This document shows, piece by piece, positions 1-5,987 of a stretch of DNA of 8,656 nucleotides. The stretch covers positions 1 to 8,656 of the forward strand of contig JADLGZ010000028.1 of NCBI GenBank assembly GCA_020849075.1. The letters are read 5' to 3'. The position numbers and the translations under genes were made by a program. Source of the DNA: Fimbriimonadaceae bacterium. GTDB lineage: Bacteria; Armatimonadota; Fimbriimonadia; Fimbriimonadales; Fimbriimonadaceae. The notes under the pieces were generated by a model that searched no databases, had not been told where the DNA came from, and saw only the letters and a list, made by a program, of their open reading frames with translations. Position 1 is the first letter of the stretch; each line of letters begins with the position of its first letter.

Positions 1-124
1 CAAACCCCGCTGGAAGCAAGGCCAAATAGGGAGGCGTTGACGCGGCTCGCCGAGTCTCCGGGTAGGCCGCATCAGATAAATCGCCATACAAAGACAGAAT
101 CCGGCTTACAGATCAACTCTCGCT
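1..124 (+). ncRNA. rnpB: RNase P RNA (type A), 3' portion
   Basis: This is the 3' end of the catalytic RNA of ribonuclease P, which removes the 5' leader from pre-tRNAs. Three blocks match the conserved 3' half of bacterial type A RNase P RNA. AGCAAGGCCAAATAGG lies at about 15-30, GGGTAGGCCGC at about 60-70, and ACAGAATCCGGCTTA (the last universally conserved block, which helps build the P4/P2 core) at 94-108. They occur in the same order and with similar spacing as in E. coli M1 RNA. The 5' half lies outside the window. The 3' end is estimated at about 124 by analogy with the roughly 16 nt that follow GGCTTA in E. coli; it is not directly visible. No strong intrinsic terminator follows. Confidence 0.92.
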
Positions 125-151
125 CCTCAGTAAACTTAGGATGTGCTTGGC

Positions 152-670
152 ATGGTTAGCCTTGTGTATGATTCTTTGGCGGTCACTGACCTTGAGTGGG
201 TGTTGCCTGACTTGCAAGCAGCGGGCGTACAAGCGACTTTCTTCGTTCATGGCGAGCTGATCACAAACGACATTGCCTCGTGGAAACAGGTAGTCAGTAG
301 CGGCCATAAATTGGGGAACGGTGCCGTACTCGCTATAACCAGCTTTTTGGAACAGATGCAGCCCGCCGATATTGCGGATGAAATCGATGATTTGAACATC
401 CTCATCCGAGAAGTCGCTGGCTCCGAAGCGGTTACCCCAACCGCTCTGCCAAGCGCATCGGGGAGACTTGATACATTCAGTCTCGCAACTGGCGAGTTGG
501 TGAGCGTGGTGGCTGTCGGAGCAAGCGCAGCCCCTGCCTTGGAAGCAGCGAGAGAGCGGGCCTCCGGCCCCGATCCGGTAATACTCGCGTTTCATCAGCC
601 GCATCCGCAAGCCCACAAACAAGTGTTGGATTGGCTTGCGGAGCATTCCTCCGGTCATTCAAAAAGCTAA
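152..670 (+). CDS. Degenerate polysaccharide deacetylase (NodB-fold) protein, probable pseudo-enzyme
   Basis: A 172-residue protein resembling the NodB/carbohydrate esterase 4 fold. Residues 1-35 follow the family opening: VSLVYDS where active enzymes have VSLTFDDG, then a helix and ATFFVHG (28-34), matching the usual ATFFVTG strand. GHKLGN (51-56) matches the GHEIGNH segment, and a late ILAFHQPHP (144-152) matches the closing His-containing motif. In active members the second Asp of FDDG and the two His of HxxxH bind the metal; here these positions are Ser8, Gly57 and Ala61. The RPPYG motif is also absent (about 98-104, LPSASG). The enzyme is therefore probably inactive, although the frame is intact. 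I chose ATG 152 because AGGA at 138-141 precedes it; GTG 143 has no usable ribosome binding site. It starts about 28 nt after rnpB. The family call is by eye, and binding or a structural role is only a guess. Confidence 0.65.
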   Translation: MVSLVYDSLAVTDLEWVLPDLQAAGVQATFFVHGELITNDIASWKQVVSSGHKLGNGAVLAITSFLEQMQPADIADEIDDLNILIREVAGSEAVTPTALPSASGRLDTFSLATGELVSVVAVGASAAPALEAARERASGPDPVILAFHQPHPQAHKQVLDWLAEHSSGHSKS

Positions 671-731
671 ATCAGGGCGGTTCCAAAGGTACACTCTTCA
701 AAACCTCCTCCGCTCACACTTTTGTGCGCGT

Positions 732-762
732 CCTTTTGCCTGGGGGTTTTCCAAGCAAGGGG
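732..762 (+). promoter_or_regulatory. Possible hairpin masking the pyrG ribosome binding site
   Basis: CCTTTTGC (732-739) can pair with GCAAGGGG (755-762), giving eight pairs including two G-U. After one mismatch (740/754), TGG 741-743 pairs with CCA 751-753. The 3' arm contains AAGGGG (757-762), the only ribosome binding site for the pyrG ATG at 765. The run GGGGG (742-746) in the loop could instead pair with CCTCC (704-708 or 707-711) upstream, so a switch between two folds is conceivable. This is hand folding only; no energy was computed. Confidence 0.3.
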
Positions 763-764
763 CT

Positions 765-2396
765 ATGACGAAGTACATTTTTGTAACCGGCGGCGTGGTG
801 AGCAGCATCGGTAAAGGTATTGCCACCGCCAGTATTGGGCGCCTTTTACGAAACCGAGGCTACACGGTTGCCCCAGTTAAGCTGGACCCCTATATTAATG
901 TTGATGCGGGCACGATGAACCCATTTCAACACGGTGAGGTTTTCGTAACTGAAGATGGTGCCGAGACTGACTTAGACCTTGGACATTACGAGCGTTTCAT
1001 GGATGTCTCCTGTTCGCATGGCAGTAGCGTCACGACCGGAAAGGTGTACCGCAATGTCATTGAGGCCGAACGTCGCGGTGATTACCTTGGCGGCACCGTT
1101 CAAGTAATCCCCCACGTAACCCAAGAGATCAAGCGTTTGATTGTTGATGCTGGTAAGCAACAAGAGGCCGATGTGGTCATTGCTGAAGTCGGAGGTACCG
1201 TCGGTGACATTGAAAGTCTCCCGTTCTTGGAGGCTATTCGGCAGATGAAGAAAGATGCTGGAGCTGAGAACGTGCTTTATGTCCATGTCTCCTTTGTGCC
1301 AACCGTTGGGCCCTGGCACGAGGTTAAGACCAAGCCAACCCAGCACAGCGTCATCAAGTTACGCGAAATCGGTATCTCGCCTGATGTGCTCGTATGTCGA
1401 AGCGAAGTTCCACTTGGTGAAGATGTTAAGGAGAAGATCAGCCTCTTTTGCGATGTTCCGGTGAACGCCGTCATTGAGAGCCTAAACGCACCAACTATCT
1501 ATGAAGTCCCCCTCAACTATGAGGACTTGGGGCTGGGAACCTATATTAGCGAACGACTTGGGCTCGAACAACGCGACGCAAACCTAGCAGAGTGGGAAAA
1601 GATTGTTGAGATCCTGAAGCACCCGCGCGAAAAATGCCGAATTGCCATCGTTGGCAAGTACACCGAGAACGGTGATGCATATAAGAGCATCGCCGAGGCG
1701 CTGGTCCATGCTGGCATCCCGAACAACGCCAAGGTTGATATTGAGTGGATTGAAAGCGACACGCTAGAGAGCGGCATTCCCCCGCAAGAGCTATTGCAGG
1801 GTTGCGATGGGCTGATCGTCGCTCCAGGATTTGGTTCACGGGGGATCGAAGGCAAAGTTGAAGCCGTTAAGTGGGCGCGGGAACAAGGCTTGCCGTTCTT
1901 GGGAATTTGCCTCGGAATGCAAGTCGCGGTCATAGAGTTTGCCCGCAATGTGTGCGGCCTTCAGGGGGCCAATAGCGAAGAAATGGAGCCAAAGGCGCCC
2001 TACTCGGTTGTCCACCTGCTGCCTGAGCAGAAGGGCATTACCTCGAAGGGCGCAACCATGCGGCTGGGTTCGTACCCGTGCAATCTGGTAAACGGCACCA
2101 TTTCACAGAAGCTTTATGGCTCGGCCAAGATCACGGAACGCCATCGCCATAGATTTGAAGTCAACAACGACTTCCGCGAATTGTTCACCGAACACGGCAT
2201 GGTCATTAGCGGGGTATCGCCTGACTACCGCCTTGTGGAAATGGTGGAGATTCCATCACACCCGTTCTATGTCGCGACCCAGGCTCACCCTGAGTTTAAG
2301 AGTCGGCCTAATCGCCCTCATCCTCTTTTTGCCGGCTTGGTGAAGGCGGCCTTGGCTCGGGCAAAGAAGAACGACTCGGCGGCAATAGAGGCTTGA
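765..2396 (+). CDS. pyrG: CTP synthase (glutamine-hydrolysing)
   Basis: Cytosolic CTP synthase (543 residues; E. coli has 545) converts UTP, ATP and glutamine to CTP, the last step of pyrimidine nucleotide synthesis. The N-terminal amidoligase domain (about 1-265) has the P-loop GGVVSSIGKG (9-18, Lys17), DLDLGHYERF (69-78) and KTKPTQHSV starting at Lys188. The C-terminal class I glutamine amidotransferase domain (about 291-530) has the nucleophile Cys382 in GICLGMQ and the His508/Glu510 pair in AHPEFKSRP, so both active sites are complete. The open frame extends upstream to 636, but homology begins at MTKYIFVTGG. ATG 765 has AAGGGG just before it, with rather short spacing. Oddity: the loop before KTKPTQ reads VGPWHE (181-186) where many homologues have small residues. 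The gene stands alone on this strand and converges on ribF. Confidence 0.98.
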   Translation: MTKYIFVTGGVVSSIGKGIATASIGRLLRNRGYTVAPVKLDPYINVDAGTMNPFQHGEVFVTEDGAETDLDLGHYERFMDVSCSHGSSVTTGKVYRNVIEAERRGDYLGGTVQVIPHVTQEIKRLIVDAGKQQEADVVIAEVGGTVGDIESLPFLEAIRQMKKDAGAENVLYVHVSFVPTVGPWHEVKTKPTQHSVIKLREIGISPDVLVCRSEVPLGEDVKEKISLFCDVPVNAVIESLNAPTIYEVPLNYEDLGLGTYISERLGLEQRDANLAEWEKIVEILKHPREKCRIAIVGKYTENGDAYKSIAEALVHAGIPNNAKVDIEWIESDTLESGIPPQELLQGCDGLIVAPGFGSRGIEGKVEAVKWAREQGLPFLGICLGMQVAVIEFARNVCGLQGANSEEMEPKAPYSVVHLLPEQKGITSKGATMRLGSYPCNLVNGTISQKLYGSAKITERHRHRFEVNNDFRELFTEHGMVISGVSPDYRLVEMVEIPSHPFYVATQAHPEFKSRPNRPHPLFAGLVKAALARAKKNDSAAIEA

Positions 2397-2405
2397 CCGC
2401 GGTAG

Positions 2406-2419
2406 GCCTAAGATTAGGC
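2406..2419. repeat. Perfect short inverted repeat between convergent genes
   Basis: GCCTAA-GA-TTAGGC is a perfect 6-bp inverted repeat lying 9 nt after the pyrG stop, in the 42-nt gap between convergent pyrG and ribF. Its position suits a bidirectional transcription end. However, the loop is only 2 nt (4 nt if the last pair opens) and neither strand has a T-run after the stem, so it is a poor intrinsic terminator. Confidence 0.3.
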
Positions 2420-2438
2420 ACCTGGGGCAGACAAAAGC

Positions 2439-3341
2439 CTATCCTCCGACGCGGGCGACGTCTGCTTTCATTTGGTGCTTGAGATCTTCCCCGCAGTTGA
2501 ACTTGATCTGTTCTCTTACAAAGGTCTCGAAGCTCAGTTCAACGGGCGCCCCGTAGATTTCATCGCCGGGATAATCAAGAAGGTAGGCCTCGGTGGTCAC
2601 CGGATTTTCGCCGAAAGTCTCGCTCCGGCCGACGCTGATTGCGGCTCGAAAAGTCCCGATTGGAGTACGACAGGAGCCAGCATATACTCCCTCCTTTGGT
2701 AGCAGACCATTAGTCGAACGTGCCAGGTTAACGGTCGGAAACCCAAGCTCACGCCCACGCTTGTGGCCCGTAACGACAACCCCCGCGATGCTGAAAGGGC
2801 GACCGAGGTAGCGAGCGCCCAGCTCTACCTCTCCCCTCTGAACGGACTGGCGCACTAGTGAGCTACTGATCCGCTTCCCGTCGAGAAGGATCTTCGGCAC
2901 CACCACTGTTTCAATCCGCTCGGCTAACCACTCCGGCGTTCCCTGTCGATTGTGCCCAAAAGCAAAGTCATCCCCCATGACAATCTGATTAGCTCTTAAG
3001 CAACCGATAAGGATTGTGTCTAGGAAGCCCTGCGCTGATACCTCGCTTAGCGCCTTGTTGAAGGGCAGGATCACGCAAACAGACGCCCCTGCTTGCCTCA
3101 TATTGATGACATTCTGCTCCAGGGTCCCGATTTGAGGCGGTACCTTGTCGGGCGCGAGAATCGTCGCCGGGTGACGATCAAATGTAACAATCACCGCCGG
3201 CTGCTCCCGCTTCTTCGCTTCATCCGTGGTCTTTGAAATCAAAGCTCGATGCCCAAGGTGTACGCCATCAAATGTGCCAACTACGACAGTGGACGACTTC
3301 CACTCTGGGTGGATATTCTCGATGCCGAAATGAACAAGCAA
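2439..3341 (-). CDS. ribF: Bifunctional riboflavin kinase / FMN adenylyltransferase (FAD synthetase)
   Basis: This 300-residue cytosolic enzyme phosphorylates riboflavin to FMN and adenylates FMN to FAD. The N-terminal nucleotidyltransferase domain (about 15-165) carries GTFDGVHLGH (22-31, the HIGH-type motif), VTFDRHP (52-58), GDDFAFGHNRQG (123-134) and ISSSLVR (158-164). The C-terminal riboflavin kinase domain (about 180-300) carries GRELGFPTVNL (196-206, with the PTxN metal/nucleotide motif), GVYAG (218-222) and TTEAYLLD (249-256), whose Glu251 fits the catalytic base. Length is normal for the family. The start is TTG (3341-3339), supported by AGGAG at 3351-3347, 5 nt upstream. It is the last of five tightly packed minus-strand genes, 11 nt after the VOC gene, and converges on pyrG. 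Confidence 0.96.
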   Translation of the reverse strand: MLVHFGIENIHPEWKSSTVVVGTFDGVHLGHRALISKTTDEAKKREQPAVIVTFDRHPATILAPDKVPPQIGTLEQNVINMRQAGASVCVILPFNKALSEVSAQGFLDTILIGCLRANQIVMGDDFAFGHNRQGTPEWLAERIETVVVPKILLDGKRISSSLVRQSVQRGEVELGARYLGRPFSIAGVVVTGHKRGRELGFPTVNLARSTNGLLPKEGVYAGSCRTPIGTFRAAISVGRSETFGENPVTTEAYLLDYPGDEIYGAPVELSFETFVREQIKFNCGEDLKHQMKADVARVGG

Positions 3342-3352
3342 AGTGGCTCCTA

Positions 3353-3739
3353 TTATGGCGGCGACTGCGCTAAGGCAAGTACGTGACCATCAAGATCGGC
3401 AACATAACCGACACAATCGCCCCAGTTTTTGAGACTGACCGGGCTCAGCAACTTGCCACCGGCGGCAAGGGCTCGATCAACCCATGCTTGTGCGCTATCA
3501 ACGCTCAGATAGAGCTCCGCCCTGGGTATTTGGTCAGCTAGGTCTGGGTCCTGGATTGCATCACCCAGGAGCCTCCGAATTCCACTTGCTGGCATGAGTC
3601 CCAAGACAACTCGGTCCCGAAGTTCAAATTCGGTCATGCCCGGAACATTCAGGGTTGGTTCGCAAGCAAGCACTGCCTTGTAGAAGGCGGTAGCCTGATC
3701 CTGGTCCTTGACGTACAAGATGAACTCGATTCGATTCAA
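3353..3739 (-). CDS. VOC superfamily (glyoxalase/bleomycin-resistance fold) protein
   Basis: A 128-residue single-domain protein of the vicinal oxygen chelate fold. Residues 1-25 have the typical opening (IEFILYVKDQDQATAFYKAVL) and the middle has GMTEFELRDRVVLGLMP. The second beta-alpha-beta-beta-beta half starts near ELYLSV (75-80) and closes with WGDCVGYVADLDGHVLALAQ. The family includes glyoxalase I, dioxygenases and antibiotic-binding proteins. The usual C-terminal metal-binding Glu is Ala here (HVLALAQ), so an ordinary glyoxalase I reaction should not be assumed and the substrate is unknown. The start is TTG (3739-3737), overlapping the upstream dgcN-like stop by 4 nt (TTGA), so translation is probably coupled. 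AGGA lies about 7-8 nt upstream. Confidence 0.88.
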   Translation of the reverse strand: MNRIEFILYVKDQDQATAFYKAVLACEPTLNVPGMTEFELRDRVVLGLMPASGIRRLLGDAIQDPDLADQIPRAELYLSVDSAQAWVDRALAAGGKLLSPVSLKNWGDCVGYVADLDGHVLALAQSPP

Positions 3740-4752
3740 GTGATTGTCCTAAGGAGTTGAGTCGTGCCATGCCTCACTGGATCAACTACGGGCCAACCCG
3801 TTTCTGCTTCAAGTTTCCTAACAGCACTTTGGGCTGCAGCATCATCTAGGTGTCCACAGTTCAATGCAATACCAACCGTCACCGGGCGCGGGAAGGTGCC
3901 CTGAGCTTCGGCGAGGTCTTCGTACATCTTCGCAAAGCCGCGAAGTTCCGGAATTGCAACCTCGGGCACTCTGGCCAAGGTCTGTTGCCCGGCGCGATGG
4001 CAGAGCACCAGATGGGTCGGCACGGAACCTCGAATGAGGGGCAATGTCGCGGTGCTGCCTGGGTGAATCAACGACCCCTGACCCTCAACGAAAATCATCT
4101 CGGCATCGGGATACCGTATGACTTCTCGCTCGATTGCTCCACTCGCGAAATCAACGCGTACTGCATCAAGGGGCACCCCGCTTCCGACCACCGTTATTCC
4201 AATTTGGCCCGTTGCCACAAACTCGGCCGCAATGCCTTTTCGACGAGCTTCCCTCCACATCTCGAGCCCAGCGGTCATCTTGCCCACCGCCATGTCAGTA
4301 CCAATAAACAAAATCCTCTTGCCGGGCAAATGGCCTGCACGGCCCTTGTTGGTTTCCAAGCCCAAGGGTTCGACGCGAATATCCCACACGCGGGATGGGT
4401 CAGAGTAACGCGTTCCCAAGAGATCGTGTAAACCGTTGACGAGAATCATCCCTAATTCCCAAGCCCGATCAATACTGGGATACCATTCAGCCGGGATTTT
4501 CCCTCCACCTGGCGCAATTCCCAGAACAAACACTTCCGCTCCCAGCGCGTGGGCCTCGTCCACGGTGGCGACGACGGGACATGGTCGCGGAATGCCCGTT
4601 ACGTCTGCGGCATCTCGACCGGCGTAGTCCGGATCAACGACGCAAACGATTGGATTGGGTGAGTAGCGCAATACGCCGTAACCCATCTTCCCAGAAATGT
4701 CAGTGAGCGCTCCTGCCATGTAGAGTGCAAGTCGCTTTCCCTCAATTTGCAT
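3736..4752 (-). CDS. dgcN: DUF1611 P-loop protein, DgcN-like (putative D-glutamate N-acetyltransferase)
   Basis: A 338-residue protein of the DUF1611 family, which has an N-terminal Rossmann-like domain (about 8-130) and a C-terminal P-loop domain (about 145-335). Visible motifs are the Walker A-like GTDMAVGKMT (151-160), TGQIG (181-185), EGQGSLIHP (223-231) and ALNCGHL (296-302). One family member, DgcN, is reported to N-acetylate D-glutamate and to act with the epimerase DgcA in D-glutamate catabolism. That role is inferred here from the family and from adjacency to an enolase-superfamily epimerase; no direct acetyltransferase motif is seen. The frame is open to 4833, but family similarity begins at MQIEGKRLALYMAG, so ATG 4752 is chosen. 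It overlaps the epimerase by 11 nt, with a modest GGGA 8-9 nt upstream. The downstream VOC gene overlaps by 4 nt. Confidence 0.87.
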   Translation of the reverse strand: MQIEGKRLALYMAGALTDISGKMGYGVLRYSPNPIVCVVDPDYAGRDAADVTGIPRPCPVVATVDEAHALGAEVFVLGIAPGGGKIPAEWYPSIDRAWELGMILVNGLHDLLGTRYSDPSRVWDIRVEPLGLETNKGRAGHLPGKRILFIGTDMAVGKMTAGLEMWREARRKGIAAEFVATGQIGITVVGSGVPLDAVRVDFASGAIEREVIRYPDAEMIFVEGQGSLIHPGSTATLPLIRGSVPTHLVLCHRAGQQTLARVPEVAIPELRGFAKMYEDLAEAQGTFPRPVTVGIALNCGHLDDAAAQSAVRKLEAETGWPVVDPVRHGTTQLLRTIT

Positions 4753-5797
4753 AGGCGTTTCCCGAGTACCAAGCTCCGTGACCCGGCTTTTCGGGCGGCA
4801 CGACAACGCCGTCCACCATTGGCGCACCTTCACATGGGTCGGGATTCAAGTTGATCTGGCTGTCGAGGTCAATGTGATCGAACAATTCTCCTAGGGCGGC
4901 ACCGGCAGAAATGGCACAACTTGATTCGCCCATGCAGCCAATCATCGTCTGCAGACCGTGGGCCCGCGCCGTGTGGATAATCCGAAGCGCTTCCGTAAGG
5001 CCTCCGCACTTCATCAACTTCAGGTTCACGCCATCAACCTTTCCGGCGAGCTTCGGCACATCGGATGAAACATGGCATGACTCATCGGCAAAGAGCGGCA
5101 GGGGCCGCCCTTCGTAGAGGTGAGGCAAATCAGCTTCATAGCCCTTTGCCAGGGGTTGCTCAACATAGTCGCAATCCCGCTCGGCCAGCCATTGCATCAT
5201 CGCCTTCGCGTCGTCCACCGACCATCCGCCATTCGCGTCAACGCGATAGCGAATGCCGTAGGGTCGGGAGCAATCCACCGCGGCGAGGTAGTTCTCTTTG
5301 TCGGCTTCGATTCCATCAGGAGACCCGAGCTTGATCTTGAGGTACTTGCCACCGGTACGGCTAAGAATTTCGGGGACGCGTTCACGAACTATATCCGGCG
5401 GGTTTATACCGATCGTCACACTGGTAGGGACACTGCGATTACTCAGCCCGAACACGCGATAGAGTGGCATGTTAAACTTCTTTCCAAGCAAGTCCCACAG
5501 GGCCATATCCAAGGCAGCAATAGCACTCGGGTTTACATCAAGTTCTCGAGCCTTACGGTCAACCTCGTTGATACTGAGGCCTTGGATGCCGCTATCAATA
5601 AGCGCCTGCAATTGCGTTTGAGCAATGGGTGCCAATGTGTCGTCAAAACCCGTTCCCGGTGCACATTCACCAAGGCCAATGTGACCCGCCGAATCCTCAA
5701 CTTCGACAAATAGATTATCGGAGCCCGTGCTAACGCCCCGGCTAATGGCTAATGGATAGAGCTTGGTCAGTCGGAGAGTGCGAAAGCGAACGGTCAC
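4742..5797 (-). CDS. dgcA: Enolase-superfamily dipeptide epimerase / DgcA-like N-acetyl-D-glutamate racemase
   Basis: A 351-residue enzyme of the muconate-lactonizing subgroup. The N-terminal capping domain is about 1-120, followed by a (beta/alpha)7-beta barrel. Catalytic features are complete: KIK (Lys154/Lys156), metal ligands Asp187 (RVDANGG), Glu213 (YVEQP) and Asp238 (FADES), and the second-face Lys260 or Lys263 in NLKLMKCGG. HIDLD (308-312) contains the DxD that in L-Ala-D/L-Glu epimerases binds the dipeptide ammonium group. Either Ala-Glu dipeptide epimerisation or, with the adjacent DgcN-like protein, N-acetyl-glutamate racemisation is possible. The frame stays open to 5905, but those extra 36 residues are Ala/Arg-rich, unlike the family, and lie over the Cys-rich gene in another frame. 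GTG 5797, one nucleotide after that gene's TAA, gives the family's normal N-terminus. It has no clear ribosome binding site, so coupled re-initiation is likely. Confidence 0.88.
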   Translation of the reverse strand: MTVRFRTLRLTKLYPLAISRGVSTGSDNLFVEVEDSAGHIGLGECAPGTGFDDTLAPIAQTQLQALIDSGIQGLSINEVDRKARELDVNPSAIAALDMALWDLLGKKFNMPLYRVFGLSNRSVPTSVTIGINPPDIVRERVPEILSRTGGKYLKIKLGSPDGIEADKENYLAAVDCSRPYGIRYRVDANGGWSVDDAKAMMQWLAERDCDYVEQPLAKGYEADLPHLYEGRPLPLFADESCHVSSDVPKLAGKVDGVNLKLMKCGGLTEALRIIHTARAHGLQTMIGCMGESSCAISAGAALGELFDHIDLDSQINLNPDPCEGAPMVDGVVVPPEKPGHGAWYSGNAYAN

Positions 5798-5798
5798 C

Positions 5799-5927
5799 TT
5801 AGCAGCAGTCGCAGTTCGAGCAGCCTTCCTCGCACGGACAATTCCCAGCCGCGCAGCAGGGGCAAATGGCGCCCTCAGCACATCCCTTGCAGGTGCAGTT
5901 CTCACAGGTACAGGTTTCGTTGCTCAT
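5799..5927 (-). CDS. Small cysteine-rich metallothionein-like protein
   Basis: A 42-residue protein with 14 cysteines (one third of residues), no His and no aromatic residue. Cysteines are at 6, 8, 11, 13, 16, 22, 24, 25, 30, 32, 36, 39, 41 and 42, giving CxC, CxCC and CxxC spacings typical of metal-thiolate clusters. Such proteins usually bind Zn, Cd or Cu in the cytosol; the metal here is unknown. It lacks the His residues and zinc-finger-like part of SmtA-type bacterial metallothioneins, so it may be a separate family. The ATG at 5927-5925 follows GAGGG (4-nt spacer). The stop TAA is separated by one base from the GTG of the epimerase, making this the first gene of the minus-strand set. 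An automatic call that extends the epimerase to 5905 would hide it. Reality as a gene is supported by start, ribosome binding site, composition and the neighbour's family start. Confidence 0.85.
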   Translation of the reverse strand: MSNETCTCENCTCKGCAEGAICPCCAAGNCPCEEGCSNCDCC

Positions 5928-5987
5928 AGCACCCTCAGTTTACACCGTTCCTTACGCTTGGTTACAGGGTAGATTGGCACAACGGCC
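5928..5987. promoter_or_regulatory. 60-nt divergent spacer, likely carrying both promoters
   Basis: This short gap separates the minus-strand Cys-rich gene from the plus-strand RDD gene, so transcription start signals for both probably lie in or beyond it. TTAC occurs three times (5940, 5952, 5962), and ACCCT (5931-5935) mirrors AGGGT (5966-5970). I could not place convincing -35/-10 pairs on either strand, so the regulatory call rests on position only. Confidence 0.35.

Noticed and set aside
1..29. Possible end of an upstream protein gene reading NPAGSKAK before TAG at 27-29
   Set aside because: This DNA is the conserved RNase P RNA segment, so the short frame is coincidental.
113..658. 181-codon minus-strand open frame over the deacetylase-like gene
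   Set aside because: It mirrors the plus-strand frame, its translation shows no family resemblance, and it would run into the RNase P RNA end. The plus frame has recognisable NodB-fold segments.
711..730. Hairpin CGCTCAC/GTGCGCG as an intrinsic terminator before pyrG
   Set aside because: The stem has a mismatch and only a broken T-rich tail (TCCTTTT). It is kept only as part of the pyrG leader finding.
636..764. 43-residue N-terminal extension of CTP synthase
   Set aside because: CTP synthases begin at MTKYIFVTGG; ATG 765 has its own AAGGGG, and the extension would overlap the upstream gene.
3850..4431. 193-codon plus-strand frame antisense to the dgcN-like gene
   Set aside because: A shadow frame; the opposite strand carries conserved P-loop motifs.
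4753..4833. 27-residue N-terminal extension of the DgcN-like protein
   Set aside because: It overlaps the end of the epimerase by a further 81 nt and does not resemble the family, which begins at the ATG at 4752.
5120..5713. 197-codon plus-strand frame antisense to the epimerase
   Set aside because: A shadow of a clear enolase-superfamily gene; no recognisable motifs in its translation.
5798..5905. 36-residue N-terminal extension of the epimerase
   Set aside because: It is Ala/Arg-rich and not part of the family fold. The same DNA encodes the Cys-rich protein in another frame, and the GTG at 5797 gives the normal N-terminus.
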